This document shows, one piece after another, positions 58,848 through 64,000 of a stretch of DNA of 64,000 nucleotides; position 1 is the stretch's first letter; every line of letters begins with the position of its first letter. The notes beneath the pieces were generated by a model. That model saw nothing but the letters and a program-made list of their open reading frames with translations. It was not told where the DNA came from and made no database searches. Source of the stretch: Podocnemis expansa (lineage: Eukaryota > Chordata > Testudines > Podocnemididae); the NCBI GenBank assembly GCA_007922195.1, contig ML681997.1, positions 14,418,869 to 14,482,868 of the forward strand, read 5' to 3'. The position numbers were made by a program, and so were the translations under genes.

Positions 58848-59130
58848 GGACAAACAAGGAGTCCTGTGGTATATTTAAAGACTAACAGATTTATTTATCG
58901 CATGAAGTTTTGTGGGAGAAAAATCCCATTTCATGTAGGGTAAAGGTCTGGAGTGTCTGCTTCAACCTCAGAGCCTGGTGGCACGTCTAAAGACTAACAA
59001 AGTTATTTATCACATGAGCTCTTGTGGGAGAGAATCCTACGAATAAATTCATTAGTTTTTAAAAGTGCCACCAGACTCCTTGTTTGTTTTGCTGAACTAG
59101 ACTAACATGGCTGCCCTTTTGGAACTTCTT
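58848..59130. repeat. compound foldback element of GGAGTCCTGTGG family
   Basis: It has a left arm (GACAAACAAGGAGTCCTGTGG, TTTAAAGACTAACAGATTTATTTATCGCATGAAG), an internal direct copy (CCTGGTGGCACGTCTAAAGACTAAC) and an inverted right arm (GAATAAATTCATTAGTTTTTAAAAGTGCCACCAGACTCCTTGTTTG). The standard tail is GCTGAACTAGACTAACATGGCTGCCC. Confidence 0.75.
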
Positions 59131-60793
59131 CGACCTTGTCATCCTATTTTAAGGTATTTCCTATCAAAGCTTTGATCACATTTCACTGAACATATGTCAG
59201 AAGTAAAGTTGGACAAATAATTCCTAACAAATGATTTATCTGATGAATTTCACCTGTTTTTCACTTTGCTAAATTGTCCACACACAAATTTGTAAACTTA
59301 TTCATTATTCAGATTTATACAGTGAATAATTTCTGTGACTAATTTTTATGGCTGTAGATTGCTGCAAGCAGTTTGTTGCAAATATTCAAGAGTAAAAAAC
59401 TAATCATGCTATTAAATCAAAACAAAAATATTAGCCAATGATTGAGGACTTAGGCCAATTTCTATAGAGCAGTTTTAAGCATTAAAGCCAACACATCCTC
59501 CATAAGTTGCCATGACTATTTCGAATCTTAAGAAGAGGGGGAAAAATTTGGCATCACAGATAGCACTGTGTTGGCAATTGCCGACTTTCAATGACTTGCA
59601 TTGTGTGTGTGCAATATGTGCCTTTACCAAAAAAAGGAGGGGGGTGAGTTTATGTCTGCTCAGCAGAAAAAAATGAAAAAAAAATTAATGATTGACTTGC
59701 CAGTGAATATACATGAACAGTCTACACAAAAGGACTGACTGCACCTCTAGTGCATTCCTGCAATACCCCAACAGAAGATGTCTGGGAAATAAACATAACA
59801 CGATAAAACAATTTTACGCTCAGAGGATAGCAGTGTAACTGTATGAACTCTTTTTCCATTTCCTCCAGCAGGAATAAATATTTTAGACAAGCAAAGTACT
59901 TTGTAAATGATGCCTTTGTGGGGATTCATCGGGCCTGGTTCAATTATTTCGAAACCTAGCAATTTTCTCATATCATTGAATCTGGTTTTATTGCAAATAG
60001 GGTCATAGAAACAGTCACACATTGCGATAATGGACTTAGTTTATCTTAACTATTAACGCCTCCAATAGGTTTACACACGCGTACATATACAATATTTATG
60101 TACATGCACAGTGCATATATATTAATAATGAAGTAACTTTATCTTGAACAATCTGAAAACAAAATCACGTAATAGCATACTGTGAGGGGTGCAGTTGTAA
60201 CTGGAAGCTGCAGCTCAGTATAACAAAACAGAGAGGCAATTAAATTAGAAGGGAGTCTTCCATATGTCCTTCAACTTCCAGAATGTCAACTGATCCTTAC
60301 TTCAGTAGTCCACCTTTAGTTTCTGTGTGCATGCCATTAATAATTCAGCCATGCACCTGTAGGTAGCACGATGAGTTTTTGTGACGATCATATGTGATTT
60401 CCACAATCGTGTAAAGCAGAGAAAAAATGTTAATTCCTTTGGAGCATATACTTAACACTGAAAACATTTTTCATAGAGTATTTTTTTTTAAAAATGTGAA
60501 AATATAGCTATGCAATTATCAATGGTCTGGCAATATTTAAAATTTAAAATTAGGTTAGTGTGATGCCAACTACGCAGAAGGAGTTTTCATTTATTTCAAA
60601 GCATATAGCCCTTAATTCCATTGATACCTACAGATTCCTGGTATTGTCCATGCTAAAGAAAAATGAAATGCAATGAAAATTCCTGGAAAATACAAATTTC
60701 CATGAAGGGCACTCACACTTATCCCTGGGAGCCATGCACTTTTCATGCTGCCTATTACTAATCTACTGTGGAAGCTTTCATTTATGACACAAA
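59131..60793. other. intergenic, nothing recognised
   Basis: AT-rich DNA. The minus-strand frame 59747-60022 (91 codons) has no recognisable domain, no splice context and no transposon hallmark; it is not called. Confidence 0.3.
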
Positions 60794-61222
60794 GGCTCTA
60801 TCTACACTTAGACTGTTAAATTGATTTAACTTAAATCAAACTAATTGAATTGAGCTAATAATCATTAAATCAATTTAAGTTAAATCGATTTAACATGTCC
60901 ACACTAGAAACCCAAATCGAACTAGCATGTCCAATATATAGAAAAGGAGGGCAAACTGGGAGGAATAAGGTCGAAAAGCATCAAATTGAAATAACGGTTA
61001 AATAGAATTAATGTGGCTACACTGCGTATTTTGATATAACGGTTTTGATTTAACCGTCATTTCAATATAAAGTGAGGTTTTATTATTTTGGAATGACGGT
61101 TCCTTATTTTGAAATTAGGGAGCTTCTCTTTTTGAAATAAGGAAAGCTAATGCTGACATACATTACTTTAAATCAAGATAATCATCATTACTTCAATTTA
61201 AAGTGTAAGTGTAGGCATACCC
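60794..61222. mobile_element. Harbinger MITE (AAATCGATTTAA/TTTGAAATAA class)
   Basis: The ends GGCTCTATCTACAC and GTGTAGGCATACCC enclose TTAAATCGATTTAA, AACTTAAATCAAA and TTTTGAAATAAGG palindromes. The flanks AAA/GAA are near-duplicates. Confidence 0.82.
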
Positions 61223-61969
61223 GAAGCTATGTACAGTCTGTTCATCATATCTGCATCTCCTTTCAATGCCAGTGAGAATTCACTTACAGATTGAGGCTGG
61301 TGTAGCAAATGCTGTTTGCAAATGTTGGAGTAAACATAGTAAGAGTAAACATAGCTATAGGTCAGACACAACACAACAGAAGTTACTTAATGAAAACAAA
61401 TCACTGATTCTGGCACAGTAGATATTGGGTACTTTCCCTCCCCGATCAATAGTGCTAATTTCTAATCATGGACTACATATTCTTTATGGCATACTCCTAT
61501 GAGTAAATTCTGGGAAGAATATGCAACAGGAACATGTATTGTGAGTACACTCCACTCAGAATGGAGAATGACCTGTAATGGGGTATTGCCAGCTCCAAAC
61601 TGGGGTGGGGGGTGGAGAGTTAAACAGCTGTTCTGGGCTCAAGAGACCATACCCATTCATCTCTTCTGGGCATGGTCCCAGTGGAGGGATCACTTAAAAG
61701 GGAGAGACTCAGATAAGTGTGGATTGACTGCAGAAGAGAGCAATTAGGTGGCAACAGTCTCCTGCCAAGAAGCCATCAAGGCTCCATGCTGCCTCTACTG
61801 AGCCTTGTCGTGAAGCTCCTGGGCACTGCATGGTCCCGCCAGTCAGGAGAGACACTGGACATAGATTGGAGGGGAATATAGGACCTAAGATGGTGCGCAA
61901 GGCACTGGAATAAGGGTAAGAGGTGACCCAAGGAGTGTGCTTTGGGAAATCAGGCCCTGAGCATTAGAT
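61223..61969. other. intergenic, unassigned
   Basis: The plus-strand frame 61499-61747 (82 codons, start MSKFWEEYATGTC) and opposite-strand frame 61709-61900 lack domains. The GC-richer patch 61560-61960 may be part of an unidentified LTR element. Confidence 0.25.
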
Positions 61970-62413
61970 AGATATGTCTATGATAGGGGCTTAAGGAAGC
62001 TTAAGTTGACTTAAGAAACTCCCTGGCCATATTTGGAGTTCATTAAGTCAACTTAACCACTTGCTTAAGTTGATTTAATAACTCCTGCCTTTAAAGTTGA
62101 CTTTAAGGATTAAGACAACTTTGTTAAGTCAACTTAATGCATTGTGGCCATTGAAGTTGATTCTAAAAAGTCAACTTAGTGCAGTGGGGCCATTTAACTC
62201 AACTTTATAAAGTTGACTTAAGCCAGGGGACCCATTTAAAGTCAACTTTATTAATTCAACTTTAAATGTGTTCCCCTGACTTAAGTTGACTTTATAAAGT
62301 CGACTTAATGCAATGTGGCCTCACTAAGTCAACTTAATAAGGTCTACTTAAAGTCGACTTTAAGCAGACCTTATGAAGTCAACTTAACTGAGCCCTGTAG
62401 TGTAGACATAACT
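61970..62413. mobile_element. Harbinger MITE (TTAAGTTGACTTAA class), TSD GAT
   Basis: The ends AGATATGTCTATGA and GTGTAGACATAACT are flanked by GAT on both sides (61967-61969, 62414-62416). It holds the densest palindrome array of the window, with about 25 AAGTTGACTTAA/AAGTCAACTTAA-type units. Confidence 0.9.
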
Positions 62414-62416
62414 GAT

Positions 62417-63414
62417 GACTGCTACTGTTTCAAAAGGCCCTGTGTTGGTGCCTCGTGAAATAGGATAGGCCTGGGTTTCCCTGGCCTCTCCAAGTCTCAC
62501 CAGTTGGTGATGCTATCCTTGAACCATAGCTGTGAGACCTTTGGCTTTTCACTAGTAGGCAGCGCTAACTCAAGTTGTAATGAACAGAGAAATTGACCCT
62601 TGGACTCTTGCCATTAGTCATCACACCATGGGGTACCAGCACTACATGGCTCTGCTGGCCCAGAGCACCCAGCCAACACCTCGGAATGCCACATTAGGAA
62701 AGGCAGAAAATAACAGTAGTTTTTTGAAGAGCCTGAGTCAAATTGATCTATGGGGTAACTCCACTGACATATAAAGAGATCAGATCTGGCTCCATTTCTG
62801 AACACTTCCCCTTTTCACTCATGCTTCCTGCTGGGTAGGTAGTAAAACTAAGTATTCAGAATGGTATTTAGCACACAGATATTAGAATATCTGTGCCACT
62901 GAAACAAAATTTCTTAGTTACAAAATGCTTTGCACATCTATTTGATAATTAAACTCTTAGAGTCACAGACAAGCTCTCATATGTAATCCAAAGTGCACTT
63001 TTAGATAAAAATGTCCCATAAAGCATTAGATTTATTTCATTTAATGTCCCCCCCCATTCTGTTTATCTTGCCACTGGGATCTAAAATGTAAAGTATATAT
63101 TGATTAGATAAGAGTTACCAAGTAACCAAATGCTAATGTCTGTTCTCTACTCATTCCTTCCACATAGGTCAGTCCTCAGCAGAACAGAGCTATATTTGGA
63201 AAGGGCATTCAGACTGAACTGGCATACATTCGGGATTATTTTAGTGCTGAAGGACTCTCTTGTTAAAGAATCCTGGGATGTTTTTAATTCTTTTTATCAG
63301 CAATCATAATACTCAATGATTTAACTGCCAGCAGGTAGATGACTGACTTGACATAAAATAAGAAGAGACAAAGAACATGTGAGGAAATACTTTGAAAATA
63401 GCAAATATACTAAT
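62417..63414. other. intergenic, nothing recognised
   Basis: The frames 62580-62774 (+) and 62614-62805 (-) are mutual shadows without support. Confidence 0.3.
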
Positions 63415-64000
63415 CATAGAGATATAGGGATGTAAGAAACTCGAGAGGTCACCAAATCCAATCCTCTGCACTGAGGCTGGACCAAGTAAACCTAGACCAT
63501 CCCTGCTGCCTAGTAACTCTCTAACTTCCAATAACAGGGACTCCACAACCTTCCCTGGAAACCTACTCCACAGTTTAACTACCTTTATAGGAAGCCACTT
63601 TTTCCCTAATGTCTAACTGAAATCTCCCTTGCTGCAAGTTAAACCCATTACTTCTTGTTCAACCTTCACAGTACATAAAGAACAATGAATACCTTCCTTT
63701 TTATAGCAGCCCTTATCATATTTGAAGACATATCTGATTCCACACTTCTCTTGACTAACCATGACCAGTTTTTAACCTTTCCACACAGATCAGGCTTTCT
63801 AAACTTTTTATCATTTTGGCTGCTCTTCTCCAGACTCTGGCCAATTTGTCCATATCTTTCTTAAAATGTGGTATCCACAGCTGGACACAGTACACCAGCT
63901 GAAGCCTCACCAGCTCTGAGGAGAGTGTGACAATTAACTCCCACACCTTCCATATGACCCTCTTGTTAATACACACCAGAATGGAGTGTATTATTTTAAC
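63415..64000 (-). mobile_element. CR1 LINE 3' part, reverse, runs off window
   Basis: It starts with the reversed 3' end (AATCATAGAGATATAGGGATG, GAGGTCACCAAATCCAATCC). It continues through CTCCACAACCTTCCCTGGAA and CCACTTTTTCCCTAATGTCTAACTGAAATCTCCC. The minus-strand frame 63755-63976 contains VRLQLVYCVQLWIPHFKKDMDK, the typical CR1 C-terminal region. The element continues beyond 64000. Confidence 0.85.

Noticed and set aside
59747..60022. 91-codon minus-strand frame as a possible exon
   Set aside because: No recognisable domain, no convincing acceptor or donor, and no second exon of fitting phase.
61499..61747. 82-codon plus-strand frame
   Set aside because: No family resemblance and not linked to splice signals; may be unidentified repeat sequence.

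Overview
This is vertebrate nuclear DNA. It has long introns with GT-AG splice sites, two spliced protein-coding genes, and dense repeats: CR1 retrotransposons, tRNA-derived SINEs, hAT and PIF/Harbinger DNA transposons with many MITEs, and a Ty3/Gypsy relic. CR1 as the dominant LINE together with abundant Harbinger MITEs ending in GGCTATGTCTACAC points to a non-avian sauropsid, most likely a turtle, though a crocodilian cannot be excluded. There are no operons, Shine-Dalgarno sites, CRISPR arrays or phage genes, and most long open frames are chance frames or transposon debris.

Gene 1 (+ strand, about 1-22 kb) is TMEM179, a brain-type four-pass membrane protein. Coding exons 2-4 are at 12398-12535, 14285-14363 and 20693-20872, with matching phases and a stop at 20872. 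Exon 1 was not found and probably lies upstream of the window, which would make 1-12397 intron 1.

Gene 2 (- strand, 34.7-45.1 kb) was assembled by reading splice signals and phases. Exons 45117-45032, 36147-36098 and 34928-34726 join into a 112-residue small membrane protein. It has an in-frame stop two codons before a strong-context ATG. It lies tail to tail with TMEM179, the place where C14orf180 (NRAC) lies in mammals, so it is called the C14orf180-like gene. Its 8.9-kb first intron holds a hAT element, a CR1 copy split by a MITE, another MITE and a 3.4-kb Harbinger relic.

The rest is repeats and unannotated single-copy sequence. 2.9-6.9 kb is an old CR1 shredded by later insertions. 7.0-8.0 kb is a reverse CR1. 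15.1-19.2 kb is CR1 plus a reverse Gypsy remnant split by an LTR-like element and a MITE. 22.3-34.7 kb is repeat-poor intergenic DNA. 46-64 kb is intergenic, with MITEs, foldback elements, a fairly young CR1 copy that starts at a short telomere-like repeat, and a reverse CR1 running off the end.

The most distinctive signal is the Harbinger/MITE population: one degraded parent-type element plus about fifteen short relatives. Seven of these have exact 3-bp target duplications. Their interiors fall into a few classes of repeated palindrome, and at least one short copy is recognisably an internal-deletion form of the long one. I found no convincing new cellular system.
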